Source: a virus. Taken from it: DNA of 22,167 nt. Shown here in pieces: positions 1 to 9,734 of the stretch (position 1 is the stretch's first letter; every line of letters begins with the position of its first letter). The stretch spans positions 1-22,167 of the IMG/VR virus record IMGVR_UViG_3300043540_000288. The stretch is one strand, 5' to 3'. The notes under the pieces are model-generated. The model saw nothing but the letters and a program-made list of their open reading frames with translations. It was not told the origin of the DNA and made no database searches. The position numbers were made by a program, and so were the translations under genes.

Positions 1-694
1 ATGGTTTACTTGATAAGAATAAAGAATAATTAACATCTTGAATACCTGATAAATTACTCCCATCACCATAATATGTTGCATTCAAAATATTATTTCCACC
101 CATATTTAAATTTCCACTCATTGTATCGCCTGCTTTTAAGACATAATTACTTGCAGTTATATTATCTGGAATATCGCTATCTGTTAGTTGTAAATTAGCC
201 GATGGAACATATCCACCATCATTTAATTTAAGCAATTTATTAGCAGTATTAAAAGTATTGCCTTGTAAAGTAACGCTTGAAACGATTAAATTTAAAGGAT
301 TTGTCAAACTTCCATTTCCAAAAAATTGATTAGTATTAACTTCTATTGCTATTGAACCACTTCCAGCACTTGTCATTGAAGTCCCATCTTGAAATATAAT
401 TCCGTGCGAACCTGTTGTTGTTGAAAATATTAAATTTCCATTAGTTATCATTACATAATTGCTATAACTATTAACACAAAACAAAGGATTTAATATACAT
501 TGCTGATATTCTGGTGGGACATCCCCTTGTGATAGCATATCTGTATTATTTTGTAAGAACCTAAAATTCTGGTTAATACCGCTTATGTCTTTTTGGCTAT
601 CTTTAATATAATAAGGTGCTTTAATATCCAAAGCAAAAAGGTTAATCAATGTTAAAAGGTTAACTAATGTTAACTTTAATAATAATTTTTTCAT
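1..694 (-). CDS. Tail fibre-like protein, N-terminal part (cut by window edge)
   Basis: An open frame of 231 codons starts at ATG 694 and runs off the left edge, so the C-terminus is missing. The first ~22 residues (MKKLLLKLTLVNLLTLINLF) are a basic end followed by a long hydrophobic run, as in a Sec signal peptide. Further on are the phrases AGDTMSGNLNMGGNNI and YYGDGSNLSGI. Both are typical of phage tail-fibre and side-tail-fibre shafts, the latter often upstream of an S74-type chaperone domain, which would lie outside the window. The body is rich in N, G, S and T and predicted beta. The start overlaps the stop of the ATP-grasp gene in an ATGA junction, so translation is probably coupled. 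It is the last visible gene of the operon, fitting a receptor-binding protein. Confidence 0.75.
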   Translation of the reverse strand, partial: MKKLLLKLTLVNLLTLINLFALDIKAPYYIKDSQKDISGINQNFRFLQNNTDMLSQGDVPPEYQQCILNPLFCVNSYSNYVMITNGNLIFSTTTGSHGIIFQDGTSMTSAGSGSIAIEVNTNQFFGNGSLTNPLNLIVSSVTLQGNTFNTANKLLKLNDGGYVPSANLQLTDSDIPDNITASNYVLKAGDTMSGNLNMGGNNILNATYYGDGSNLSGIQDVNYSLFLSSKP

Positions 695-2031
695 AAATAT
701 TCTTTTAAAAACGAATAATCTTCTAATTGCTTTACTACTCTATCTGAAATATCGGTTCTATAATAACTTTTTGGAACATAAACTTTGGTTAAAACATTAT
801 TATATAAATTATATTTCGCATTTTCAATTGTCTTACCTTTGGCTGTTGCTACCAGAACATAAGCGCCAATGGTTAATATATCATCACCATTTTTTATAAC
901 TTCGCAAAAGTGTAAATTATCCTTTATCTCCTCATCGTATATAACAGGGATATATTTCATCCTTTCTTTTGCTTCATCTGTTGGAAATCCTTCGCCTAAT
1001 AAGACCGCTCCAATAGCCCATTCATCATAGAACTCAACTTCTAAATCCTCACCGCTGGCAATAGTGTATAAGAAATCAGTCCATCTTGTTTTATGAAGTT
1101 CTTGCTCTATATATATACTTGGATAACCACAGCGGGGAGTAAATTCCAATGGATATATATCACCATTTTTATCTATGATAGTATTTATATCCAAATTTCC
1201 CCTGAAATCCACTTCTTTTAGCCAATCTGTCATTTTATATAATGTTTCCCTGAATAGTTTATTATCCTTGCCAACTTTTTTAATTATGGTCCCCATTTCT
1301 CCCGTGCTAAATCCCTGTCCTTCTATATTATTTTTATTACCTGTAGCAAATTTCTTATGCTCAAAATTTATATCCAAAGCAAGCCAATCTTTGCCATTAA
1401 AAAATCCGCCACAAGCAATCTCGCAACAACCTAAAATTCTTTTCTCTAATTCTATCTTGTTTATTATTCCTATTTCTTTTCTTAATTTTAATCCTTCCAG
1501 ATAGATTATGGTATCCCTATTATCTTCCATTTCGCCAATTAAAGTTAAAGAACTATCTATTGGTTGCTTGCTTTCTGGCTTAATAACATAGGGTCCATTA
1601 TGATTATTTAAATAATCTATTGCTTTATCTATATTGTTAAACTCAACCATTTCAAATCTTTTGCCTATTCCAAAATGCTCAAATAACTTATGTCCAAATT
1701 TTCTGTCCTGCTCTAATTGCTCACCAAATTCATAACCATTAAATGTCTTGCCTAATATACTAATTCTATTCTTATAAGCAATGCCAAATACAGGTTTTTT
1801 GCTGTTTTTAGCAAGTCGTTTTTCTGTTTCTAAATCGTTAGTATCAAATATAATCAAATCAGCCCATTGAATAGATGGGATATAGTTATTGACTTTTTCA
1901 ATAGGAAACCCATCATATTGCTGGCGTTCTTCTTTTTCTTCAATATAGAACCTAATAAAATTACCTTCTTTATATAACCTATATGCTAAATCTAATGCAT
2001 CGCCTGACTTGGATATGAATAAGATTTTCAT
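691..2031 (-). CDS. PurD-like ATP-grasp carboxylate-amine ligase
   Basis: 446 residues, about the length of phosphoribosylamine-glycine ligase (PurD, ~430). Visible ATP-grasp elements: a Rossmann-like start (MKILFISKSG), a central HFGIGKRFE segment resembling the GIPT region, VIKP with a candidate ATP-contacting Lys151, GQGFSTGEMG at 238-247 matching PurD GPNTGGMG, and PLEFTPRCGYPS at 294-305 matching EFNxRFGDPE, with Glu296 as likely metal ligand. The usual Asn of EFN is Thr and the GDPE end is CGYPS, so the substrate is probably not the PurD one. Family knowledge: ATP-grasp enzymes join a carboxylate to an amine through an acyl-phosphate. No other purine gene is near. It sits between the large ejection-like protein and the tail fibre with ATGA overlaps on both sides, so it is made with virion proteins. 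Start ATG 2031 follows AAAGG. Substrate unknown; a tailoring enzyme for nucleotide, DNA, peptide or cell wall are all possible. Confidence 0.72.
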   Translation of the reverse strand: MKILFISKSGDALDLAYRLYKEGNFIRFYIEEKEERQQYDGFPIEKVNNYIPSIQWADLIIFDTNDLETEKRLAKNSKKPVFGIAYKNRISILGKTFNGYEFGEQLEQDRKFGHKLFEHFGIGKRFEMVEFNNIDKAIDYLNNHNGPYVIKPESKQPIDSSLTLIGEMEDNRDTIIYLEGLKLRKEIGIINKIELEKRILGCCEIACGGFFNGKDWLALDINFEHKKFATGNKNNIEGQGFSTGEMGTIIKKVGKDNKLFRETLYKMTDWLKEVDFRGNLDINTIIDKNGDIYPLEFTPRCGYPSIYIEQELHKTRWTDFLYTIASGEDLEVEFYDEWAIGAVLLGEGFPTDEAKERMKYIPVIYDEEIKDNLHFCEVIKNGDDILTIGAYVLVATAKGKTIENAKYNLYNNVLTKVYVPKSYYRTDISDRVVKQLEDYSFLKEYL

Positions 2032-5000
2032 TTTATTACCTTTCCTTTTCTTTTTAAATGATATTCTAAATATCTTTGCTGTGCTTCTTTAACTAATATT
2101 TTATATTGAATATCCGCTATTTTATCCATTTTCCCTGTTTGATATGGCAAATATAATGCTGAAGGCGGTCTTTTGGCTTTTAATCCCGGCAATTTTTCAT
2201 AATAAGGCAAATTCTCCGTAGCAAATGGCAAGTTCTTTTTCATTTCTTGAGAAAAAGTTGTTGATTTTCTATACACCGGGTCGTATATATTATTAACATA
2301 TCTAATAAGCCCTTCAAATGGTATCATTTGCCCTAATGGATATGCTAATGTATTACCAAAGTTTTCAGTTATACTAATTCTACCGCTAATAGCGTCCATA
2401 AAATCCTTTATTCCAGACAATGGAGTTTGCTCTGTTATTAACCTAATAGAAGATATAACTGCTTTAGAAATAACTCCTATTTCACTATCTGCTAATGCTT
2501 TTTTTTGCTCTTTCATATAATAATGTAATGCTTCTGGCATTATTAAGGATATAGCATAAGGTCCAAAATACCACATAGGTATCCAATGCCCATTTATTTC
2601 AACTGACATTGGTCTTCTGCCAGAATTATAAAATGCTTGTTTTTCTTTATCGTCTATAGGCGGTAGCCAGGTTACTTTACCTTCTGAAGCCAATTTAGCG
2701 CCTAATACAAACAATTGACTACCCATTAAAGCGTGTCCTATTTGCTCTTTACTATATTTACCGCCAATAAACCCTAATGGACTTCTTTCTATTCCTAATT
2801 TTGCTATATTTATAGGCGTAGTAACAAATGGAGCAAAGAAACTTGCCACAGGACCAATAACAGGTTTCCTTCTTAATTCTAATATCATTTTACCTAATTC
2901 GTCTAATGCTCTAACAAAAACTGGTTCATCTTTAATATCAGTTCCTAATTTTTCCCTAAAAAGCAATTTTTCAGCAGTTTTCTTTGCTAATTCTTCCGCT
3001 TTATCTTCTGCTATTCCTTTTCTCATTAGCCATGCTTTTTCGCCAGAAGCAATTAAAACACTAAAAAATTTATCCGATGCTTCCATAAGATTTGGAATTA
3101 CTCTAAAAGCAAATGGCATTTTAGCCCTCATCATTTCTGTTAAATAATCTTGTCCTGTTACTGGTCTATCAATTATTTTAGTTGAAATATTTCCACTTCT
3201 AAATGCTTCTAAAAACGCTGTTGACGCTTCTGGTATTGTTTTAGCGATGCTTTGATAATATTTTGGTATATCCATTAACTTAATATCTCTGGCTATTGGA
3301 TTAAAGAGATGTCTAAACATATCATATTCCCATTCTCCAATCATATCTAAAGGTTTTGTCATAATTGCTTGACCTAAATTTCCTGTTAAATTTCTTTCGT
3401 GCGTTAGTGGATTAGATAGCATATTATTATATCGGTATCCCTCAAACCAAGTTTTTAATTTTGCTCTTAAAGGAAGTTTATCATATACCGAATTTAATAA
3501 TTCCAATGTCGCTTTTGTCTTTTCTTCACCATCTGGCATTTTACCTATTTTCAGCATCCCTTTAGTTAGCATATCTTTTAATTCTGGTTCTAATTTAACT
3601 CCCATTTTATTAACTGTTTTATCTATACTATTTACAAATCCTCTGGGTGATAATCTATTCCATAAAGTAGCAAGTTGAATTTCTCTACCTGCTTTCCTAA
3701 ATTTATTATCAAATTTATCTATTAAATCCACTACTTTATCATAATCTCCAATTGCTTCATATTTCTTCATTAACCTAATTCCAACTGCCATATTAACTGG
3801 AGTTGATGGTTCTGCTAAAGCGTCTTCTATTGCTTTATCCGCTCCTTTTTCTTTTATTATTTTATCTGCTTGCTTTAATACTTCTTTATTAGGCAGTTGT
3901 GTATAATCCTGCGGCTTAATATCCTGAACTTTTTCTTTTAATCCTTCTGGCGTTACTTTTGATGTTTCAACGGTTTCAATAAACCCTCTTTTTCTCTTGC
4001 CTGGCATTTCCGTTGGTTTTTCGCCAATTCCTTCGGTAGGTGGCTCTTTTATCCCTTTATAAAATTCAAATCTATTTTTATTTGCTTCCCACCATTTTTG
4101 TGCTTTTTCTTCTGGCATTATATTTTTATCAAATCTTATTGCTTGAATAACTTCTTTGCCCGTTTCCTTATCTTTACCAACTATATAGGATACTCCTGGC
4201 GTAGTTGATTTTCGTCTAAAATATCCTTCTACTTTTTCTGGTGGATATAATCTAAATCTACCTTCATTTTTAGTTGAATTTGGGTCAAAAGAAAATGGTC
4301 GTTCTTCGCCAATACTCCATTGTGGCTCTATTGGTTTAACTTCTGGTTTAGCAACTTCTGGCTTGGCTTCTGGTTTTACTTCTGGCGGTGGGACAACTCC
4401 TTCTTTTGCCGATTTATTTATTGCTTCATTTATAACATTTTCTGCTTCTGTCTCTTTTATTGGTATTTTCTTTCGCTTAAACAAATCTTTTATATACATT
4501 TTTACACCGCTAATATCATCAAAACTTCTGACTATTTTATTGCTAATTGCCGCTTTTATAATAAAATCTGCCAAATTAAAACTATCTCTAACCCAATCTG
4601 GGCTTGATTTTGGGATAATGCTATCTACATTAAACAATTTATCTAATCCCATAAATACTGCTGTTTGCTTACCTGCTTCTGCCAAAAACGGGATTAACCT
4701 TCCTGCTGCTACCGCTTCTCCACCAGTATAAACAAAAGCACCCATCATTCCTGCCTGTAATGCTTTGGCTGGAATATCTTTACCTGCTGTTGGAATACCT
4801 CTTTCTTGTAAGTATCTGGTAGTATATTCATTAAAATTCTTTTCTACTTCCTCGTGGCTTACTCCATATTCTTTTGCTAAATTAGAAACTATTTGAAATC
4901 TGTTTATTTCTTGTGAAGATGGCTCATAAGCAGGTGGTTTTATTTCTGTTGCAGTAGCAGTTCCTCTTGTTGCCACTTCAAATTCTGGTCTTGTTGGCGG

Positions 5001-5198
5001 TGGCTGATAAGCGCCTATGGTTGGTTCTTTTGTTGGAATATTAGGTGTCGTTTGTAAAGTAATATCAGGTTTTTGAGGAATAATAGGTTTTGTTGGTTCT
5101 TGTAATTTTTGTTTTCTAATTAAAGATAGTTTTTCTTCAATTGTTAATTTTTGCTTTTTTTGTTCTCTTATTTGTGCTAATTTTTCTTCTATAGTCAT
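2028..5198 (-). CDS. Large putative ejection/internal virion protein
   Basis: 1056 residues. Order of parts: two tandem copies of TIEEKLxxIRxQK (residues 2-14 and 19-31); a Pro/Thr-rich linker; a Gly/Ala-rich hydrophobic stretch near 150-190 that could contact membrane; a second Pro-rich linker (EVKPEAKPEVAKPEVKP); a region ending in KWWEANKNRFEFY; a helical region with QLATLWNRLSPRGF and YNNMLSNPLTHERNLTGN; and a later hydrophobic segment (GPVASFFAPFVTTPINIAKL). The LSNPxTHxRNxxGN phrase recurs in very large phage polyvalent or internal virion proteins. It follows two smaller genes in the position of the P22 ejection proteins gp7, gp20 and gp16. Inferred role: carried in the particle and delivered with DNA across the envelope. 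No lytic transglycosylase signature was recognised. Start ATG 5198 overlaps the upstream stop (ATGA) and has only a weak Shine-Dalgarno, so coupling is likely. Confidence 0.6.
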   Translation of the reverse strand: MTIEEKLAQIREQKKQKLTIEEKLSLIRKQKLQEPTKPIIPQKPDITLQTTPNIPTKEPTIGAYQPPPTRPEFEVATRGTATATEIKPPAYEPSSQEINRFQIVSNLAKEYGVSHEEVEKNFNEYTTRYLQERGIPTAGKDIPAKALQAGMMGAFVYTGGEAVAAGRLIPFLAEAGKQTAVFMGLDKLFNVDSIIPKSSPDWVRDSFNLADFIIKAAISNKIVRSFDDISGVKMYIKDLFKRKKIPIKETEAENVINEAINKSAKEGVVPPPEVKPEAKPEVAKPEVKPIEPQWSIGEERPFSFDPNSTKNEGRFRLYPPEKVEGYFRRKSTTPGVSYIVGKDKETGKEVIQAIRFDKNIMPEEKAQKWWEANKNRFEFYKGIKEPPTEGIGEKPTEMPGKRKRGFIETVETSKVTPEGLKEKVQDIKPQDYTQLPNKEVLKQADKIIKEKGADKAIEDALAEPSTPVNMAVGIRLMKKYEAIGDYDKVVDLIDKFDNKFRKAGREIQLATLWNRLSPRGFVNSIDKTVNKMGVKLEPELKDMLTKGMLKIGKMPDGEEKTKATLELLNSVYDKLPLRAKLKTWFEGYRYNNMLSNPLTHERNLTGNLGQAIMTKPLDMIGEWEYDMFRHLFNPIARDIKLMDIPKYYQSIAKTIPEASTAFLEAFRSGNISTKIIDRPVTGQDYLTEMMRAKMPFAFRVIPNLMEASDKFFSVLIASGEKAWLMRKGIAEDKAEELAKKTAEKLLFREKLGTDIKDEPVFVRALDELGKMILELRRKPVIGPVASFFAPFVTTPINIAKLGIERSPLGFIGGKYSKEQIGHALMGSQLFVLGAKLASEGKVTWLPPIDDKEKQAFYNSGRRPMSVEINGHWIPMWYFGPYAISLIMPEALHYYMKEQKKALADSEIGVISKAVISSIRLITEQTPLSGIKDFMDAISGRISITENFGNTLAYPLGQMIPFEGLIRYVNNIYDPVYRKSTTFSQEMKKNLPFATENLPYYEKLPGLKAKRPPSALYLPYQTGKMDKIADIQYKILVKEAQQRYLEYHLKRKGKVIK

Positions 5199-6169
5199 TT
5201 TATTACTTCATATTTATCTAAAATTTCTTTTTCTGAAGTTCCCATTGCTTTTAATTGATTAAACTCGTCTTGAGTAATTTTTTCTTTTGTTTTCTTGGTA
5301 GTTTCTTCTTTTTTTGGTAAAATACTACTTTTTAATGATTTTAAAAAGTTTGAAATTTTAGTATAAATCTTTTCTTTATCTCCTTCGTTTCCCTTTTTAA
5401 TTGGTTCTAATATTTCAAACTTTAATTTAGAATTGCTTGCATTTATTTGTTTAGCATAGTTATTATAATTTTCAATTTGCTGATTGATATAATTAACATT
5501 TTCTTCATCATCAACATCTATTCCACTAACAATATTCTGAATATTTAATCCCATTTTCATAACATCATCTATTATTCCTGCTATTTCTTTTGGAACTTCG
5601 CCTGCTTTTTGCTGTGCCATTTGGCTTATTTTAGAATAATATTTATCTTTTATATCTAATCCTTTAACTTTAGTATATTCATCCACAGTCATCTGGGAAA
5701 CTCCCCATTTTTTTTGTTCTTCTGGAGATAATGTTATTAGCGTTGGAGTTGGTTTTGTCGCTTGATAATATACTTTCCCTAATTTTTCTATATCGGACGC
5801 AATATATTCTTTTCCCACTTCTAAAAATGGATATATTTTTTTAAGTTCTTCTGTTGCTGTAAATTTCTGTTCTGGCTCTTTTTTAGTTGCTAAACTTAAA
5901 AAATCAGAAATAGGTATACTTTTCCCTTTTAATGGCGATAATTTGGTCTTTAATTCATCGGGTAATGTTCCTAAAAATTCATCATTTATTGGTATAGTAT
6001 ATTTTTCCCACTCTTTCTGTTTTTGTTTCTTTTCTATCATCCCGCCAATACCTTGTGATAAACCTTGAATAGCGGACAATGCTCCTGATGTAATTCCGCC
6101 ATATTTAGTTCTTATCGCTTCCATCGCTATATCTTCAAACCTTCTCGGTCTTGGTATAAATTCTGGCAT
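5195..6169 (-). CDS. Putative internal virion/ejection protein
   Basis: 324 residues, not recognised as a named family. The N-terminus has a Gly/Ala/Ser-rich amphipathic stretch (GALSAIQGLSQGIGGM, about 27-43) followed by a basic KKQKQKEW segment; the middle is mixed and Lys/Glu-rich. The C-terminus ends in EFNQLKAMGTSEKEILDKY, a small helical phrase I associate with the tails of phage internal proteins. It lies between the 199-aa Ala/Gln-rich protein and the 1056-aa protein, matching the three-gene ejection cassette of P22-like phages, with ATGA overlap to the next gene. Start ATG 6169 is well supported by AAGGAGG seven bases upstream. The role is inferred mainly from position. Confidence 0.5.
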   Translation of the reverse strand: MPEFIPRPRRFEDIAMEAIRTKYGGITSGALSAIQGLSQGIGGMIEKKQKQKEWEKYTIPINDEFLGTLPDELKTKLSPLKGKSIPISDFLSLATKKEPEQKFTATEELKKIYPFLEVGKEYIASDIEKLGKVYYQATKPTPTLITLSPEEQKKWGVSQMTVDEYTKVKGLDIKDKYYSKISQMAQQKAGEVPKEIAGIIDDVMKMGLNIQNIVSGIDVDDEENVNYINQQIENYNNYAKQINASNSKLKFEILEPIKKGNEGDKEKIYTKISNFLKSLKSSILPKKEETTKKTKEKITQDEFNQLKAMGTSEKEILDKYEVIK

Positions 6170-6190
6170 AAATCCTCCTTATGGTATTTA

Positions 6191-6790
6191 TCATTTCCCT
6201 AATATACTCCCTACTCCACTTATTATTCCGCCGAATATATTCCCCCACATACTTGTCTTTGCAGCTGACTTCATTGCTTTTAATTGTTCTTTTAACATTC
6301 TCTCTTCTTCCTGCATTGCCAATTGCTGACCTAATGCTTGTGCTAAATTTAAATACATCTGTTGATTAGCCTGGACATCTACGCCCCACGCTTGCATTAA
6401 CGCTTGTGCCATTGTCTCTGCTTGCTTTTGCGCTAATGCTCCCCTTACCTGCGCTTCCTGTTGCAATGCTCCTAATCTTGCTCCAAGCATACCAGCGGCT
6501 TCTATATCGCTACCTCTTAATCCCCTTGCTCCTGCTTCACTTTGGGCTATTGCCGCCTGTTGTTCTCCTGTTTGTCTTATCGCTTCTAATTGCGGTTGAA
6601 TATATTGACCCTCTGTAGAAACCTGTTGCTGAATATAAGGCAGAATGCTTGACATTGTCTGCGAGGTGCTTTGCCTGATTAAATCTAATATATTACTCGT
6701 TGTTGGTGCAAGATTTGTCAACTTGCTATAATCAATATTCAATGTAGGTAAGTTTGGTAAACCGCTTGGGCTTCCTGTTCCATTGGGCAT
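6191..6790 (-). CDS. Ala/Gln-rich putative DNA ejection protein (P22 gp7-like in position)
   Basis: 199 residues, very rich in Ala and Gln in the middle (for example GARLGALQQEAQVRGALAQK), consistent with long helices. The N-terminus is Pro/Ser/Thr-rich and disordered-looking. The last ~18 residues (SMWGNIFGGIISGVGSILGK) form a Gly-rich hydrophobic tail ending in Lys, which could insert in membrane. This layout resembles small injected proteins such as P22 gp7 or T7 gp14, but I see no identity strong enough to name it. It is the first of three consecutive ejection-like genes. Start ATG 6790 has a strong AAAGGAGG site. Confidence 0.55.
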   Translation of the reverse strand: MPNGTGSPSGLPNLPTLNIDYSKLTNLAPTTSNILDLIRQSTSQTMSSILPYIQQQVSTEGQYIQPQLEAIRQTGEQQAAIAQSEAGARGLRGSDIEAAGMLGARLGALQQEAQVRGALAQKQAETMAQALMQAWGVDVQANQQMYLNLAQALGQQLAMQEEERMLKEQLKAMKSAAKTSMWGNIFGGIISGVGSILGK

Positions 6791-6800
6791 ATTTCCTCCT

Positions 6801-9734
6801 TTAATCCCATCCTATTTCACGATAAACTGCAAGAATATTATATAAATGTATTGGTCCCTGCTTTCCTTGATTATTGGCTATTTCAAATTTAATCCAATGA
6901 AAAGCAGTAGCAGTTGCTACAGATGGGAAAAATTTTGCTACAAAATAACCTTTTTCTTTTGCCTCACTTAATCCAACCGTTCCCATACTATAAGCAGTAG
7001 TTGAACCATCTATATAATATTTTACACTTAAATCAATATTTTGTCCACTTATTTCTTCTGATTTCAGGACTAAATAGACACGCTTCAATATCTTTTTAGA
7101 ATACGGATTGCCAAAATCATTATCATTGGTAATCAATTTATAATCAAACGAATTTCCATTATCGTCTAACCCTACATCTTGCTTGTAAATATAACCCGTA
7201 TCCTGACTATCTCCCGTATATAATTCCCTATTATAAATAACCGCAGAGTAGGCGTTGATATCGTCAAATAAAGTCCATTTATCATTACTATCAAGGACCA
7301 GAACGCTATCATTATGTGCCTCTGTAGCGGTATTTGTTGTATAGAATAGCCAATATCTATCCCTATAAACCGAACTTGCTACAGGTGGTCTTTGCTCGCC
7401 TTCGTTCCATTCCAAAGTTAAAGCATCTAATTTTATTGTTTCCGTTGTTGATGTTGGGGTAAATTCAATTTTAGTCCCCAAATATGGTGCAGTGTCAACT
7501 GCTATTTTAATATTTGGCGATTGCTCTGTCCAGGAAGCAGTTGACCTTGTTACCTGATTACAGGAATTGCCAGAAGTAACATAATATTTTAATGTGGCAT
7601 TGCCATTTAAATTATAAGTTGGTCTATAATTGCCCCAAGAAGTTACCCCTGTAGTTTCTATGCAATCAGGGATATAATATCCTGTTGAGGTCGCATTAAG
7701 CGTAACATCGTCTATTTGTGGCGTAACCGTGCTATAATTGGTATAAAAATTTGCTTTATACTGCCAATATTGTTTAGGCGCTACAATTCTTAAAGTATCC
7801 GAAGTTGCTGTCCAATCTGACCAGGTCCCATAAGGTGAACTTGCATATCTGACAAAATAGTCAATCTGCGTCTCTGCTGGAGTTGAATATGTAACATCAA
7901 AAGGACCGCCTACAGGTGTTGGAATACCTGTGTTAAAAACTTGAGAAGTAAATGTGCCTGAAAAATAATACATTGGTGTATAAATACTATCAAAAGTAAT
8001 ATAATCTTGAGGATATCCAGAAACAACACAATATAGTAAAATATAATTACTCTCATTATAAGTGGTATCAGTAACACTTTGTGTTATAGTCCCTAATGTT
8101 ATAGTAAATTTCCCATTCCTGTCTCGTTCAATATACCATAAATTACTATCCATATTATCTTTTGTTGTTTGAAAAGTTAATAATGTTGTTGGTGTTCTAC
8201 TCGCTACTTTTTTAAGTGATATAATATAAGTATTAAGTTCATACTGTTTTGATTGGATGTCTAATAAATATCCATCAGTATTAGCATATTGGTTTAAATA
8301 ATTTACCCCCTCTTGAAAAGAAACATCATTACCTTTTGATATAAAATATAACCTACTATAAGTCATAACATTATCTGCGTGTCTGTAATGAGTAAGTTTA
8401 AAAGACCACTTTCCCATTGTTAAAGTTGATGTGGAAGTATATAGATAACCACCATATACTCCCGTTTGATTAAGTTGAAAATTAACGGCATAATTAGAAA
8501 CTGACCAGGGATTATATGAACCACCATTAAGAATATTCCAAGTGGGATTATTCGTATAATTACCATCATCAAAGTTGTCTAATAAATTCATATTATAACT
8601 CAATATTAAACTTCCATCAATTATAGTAGTTGACACATTAACCAAAGTTCCATATCCAAAATCAACAGCCGTAGTATCTGTCTTTGACCAAGTAGAGGGG
8701 ACAACATTACCAGGGTCTATGGTAGTTGAAGTCCATTCGCCATTAGTCAATCCCGCTTCCCATTCCGACTGCGTGTCATAAGTTTTAGTCCTTTTATTGC
8801 CCGCAGATTTAATAATCTCATCAACATTTGGTCTAATAGGGTCAGAAACCCTTTCAATAGAAGTTCCAGACATTCTTTCTATTCCCCTTTTAGATAGCCA
8901 ATATAAAGCATTATTCTTTTCTTTTACGCTATTTTGGTCTATACATCCAATTTCATTGGATAATTTAACCAAACTGAAATTACGCCTATCATAACCATAT
9001 AAAGCATATAAATCATCTTCCCTGCCTATTAAATAAGCGCCTTGATAAGTTCCCATTAAGCAGGTTATTCTTTTACCATCATTAGTTCCAGATATATCTA
9101 TACTTGCCGGCGATGTTGAATATCCAGGTATTTCTAATGTCCAATCAGTTCCATTTCCTTCGCCAGATAATCTTATTCTTGATAACTCGCCAGATATATT
9201 GCCAACAATTAACCTATTAGCAAAAGTATCAATTAAAGTCGGTTTAGCATTTGAAGGTAAAGTAAATGTTCCTGTAGATGTTCCGTCCCAATAGAAATTA
9301 TTATCAACGCCATTAACACACCATAATTTGCCTAATGATTGAACGCATTGCATATCATTAGTAGCATTTAGCCCTGATATAATAGCAGTGCATTGCCCAT
9401 CGCCTTTTGAATAATAAAGTGTCTGGCTTGCTAAAAATACCATATATTTTTGATTATCGGTAGCGTTAAATGTCCACATCCCCCTTATTTTCTTGCCATC
9501 GCCACAAGGGGATGAATTATATTTAGAATACCCATTTCGTCTTAAAATAGAAGCATCTTCGTCAAATACTATATTCTTAATATCGGTAAGGCATTCAAGA
9601 TTTATTTTATTAGAAGCATATCTGGTAACCAAACCACATTTACCAAAATCAGGATATTGGAATACCTTTTCGTCTTTTGTAGGAGTTTGAGAAAAAACAT
9701 TTATCGCAAATAAAAATATTGGCAATAATTTCAT
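6801..9734 (-). CDS. Large beta-rich tail protein, nozzle/stopper-like, with signal peptide
   Basis: 977 residues. A signal peptide is likely: MKLLPIFLFAINVFS then QTPTKDE. Shortly after comes FDEDASILRRNGYSKYN, followed by strand-rich repeats around bound-looking phrases (YMVFLASQTLYYSKGDG, LWCVNGVDNNFYWDG). This opening (V/F-D-E-x-x-S-xx-RR-x-GY) is common in phage tail proteins with a beta-propeller, such as podovirus nozzle or stopper proteins. The middle holds lectin-like beta segments (residues about 380-590), then Trp/Tyr-rich sheets. Its start overlaps the stop side of the next gene leftwards only by spacing of ten bases, while its own start (ATG 9734) overlaps the adaptor stop in ATGA. 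It directly follows the adaptor gene, the usual place for a nozzle gene. Contains many Cys for a cytoplasmic phage protein, for instance near residues 33, 49 and 77. Confidence 0.6.
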   Translation of the reverse strand: MKLLPIFLFAINVFSQTPTKDEKVFQYPDFGKCGLVTRYASNKINLECLTDIKNIVFDEDASILRRNGYSKYNSSPCGDGKKIRGMWTFNATDNQKYMVFLASQTLYYSKGDGQCTAIISGLNATNDMQCVQSLGKLWCVNGVDNNFYWDGTSTGTFTLPSNAKPTLIDTFANRLIVGNISGELSRIRLSGEGNGTDWTLEIPGYSTSPASIDISGTNDGKRITCLMGTYQGAYLIGREDDLYALYGYDRRNFSLVKLSNEIGCIDQNSVKEKNNALYWLSKRGIERMSGTSIERVSDPIRPNVDEIIKSAGNKRTKTYDTQSEWEAGLTNGEWTSTTIDPGNVVPSTWSKTDTTAVDFGYGTLVNVSTTIIDGSLILSYNMNLLDNFDDGNYTNNPTWNILNGGSYNPWSVSNYAVNFQLNQTGVYGGYLYTSTSTLTMGKWSFKLTHYRHADNVMTYSRLYFISKGNDVSFQEGVNYLNQYANTDGYLLDIQSKQYELNTYIISLKKVASRTPTTLLTFQTTKDNMDSNLWYIERDRNGKFTITLGTITQSVTDTTYNESNYILLYCVVSGYPQDYITFDSIYTPMYYFSGTFTSQVFNTGIPTPVGGPFDVTYSTPAETQIDYFVRYASSPYGTWSDWTATSDTLRIVAPKQYWQYKANFYTNYSTVTPQIDDVTLNATSTGYYIPDCIETTGVTSWGNYRPTYNLNGNATLKYYVTSGNSCNQVTRSTASWTEQSPNIKIAVDTAPYLGTKIEFTPTSTTETIKLDALTLEWNEGEQRPPVASSVYRDRYWLFYTTNTATEAHNDSVLVLDSNDKWTLFDDINAYSAVIYNRELYTGDSQDTGYIYKQDVGLDDNGNSFDYKLITNDNDFGNPYSKKILKRVYLVLKSEEISGQNIDLSVKYYIDGSTTAYSMGTVGLSEAKEKGYFVAKFFPSVATATAFHWIKFEIANNQGKQGPIHLYNILAVYREIGWD

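Noticed and set aside
4320-4731. Plus-strand frames opposite the 1056-aa gene
   Set aside because: Trp/Phe-rich shadow translations of a Pro/Lys-rich coding region, with no ribosome site; the same holds for the other plus-strand frames left of 21274.
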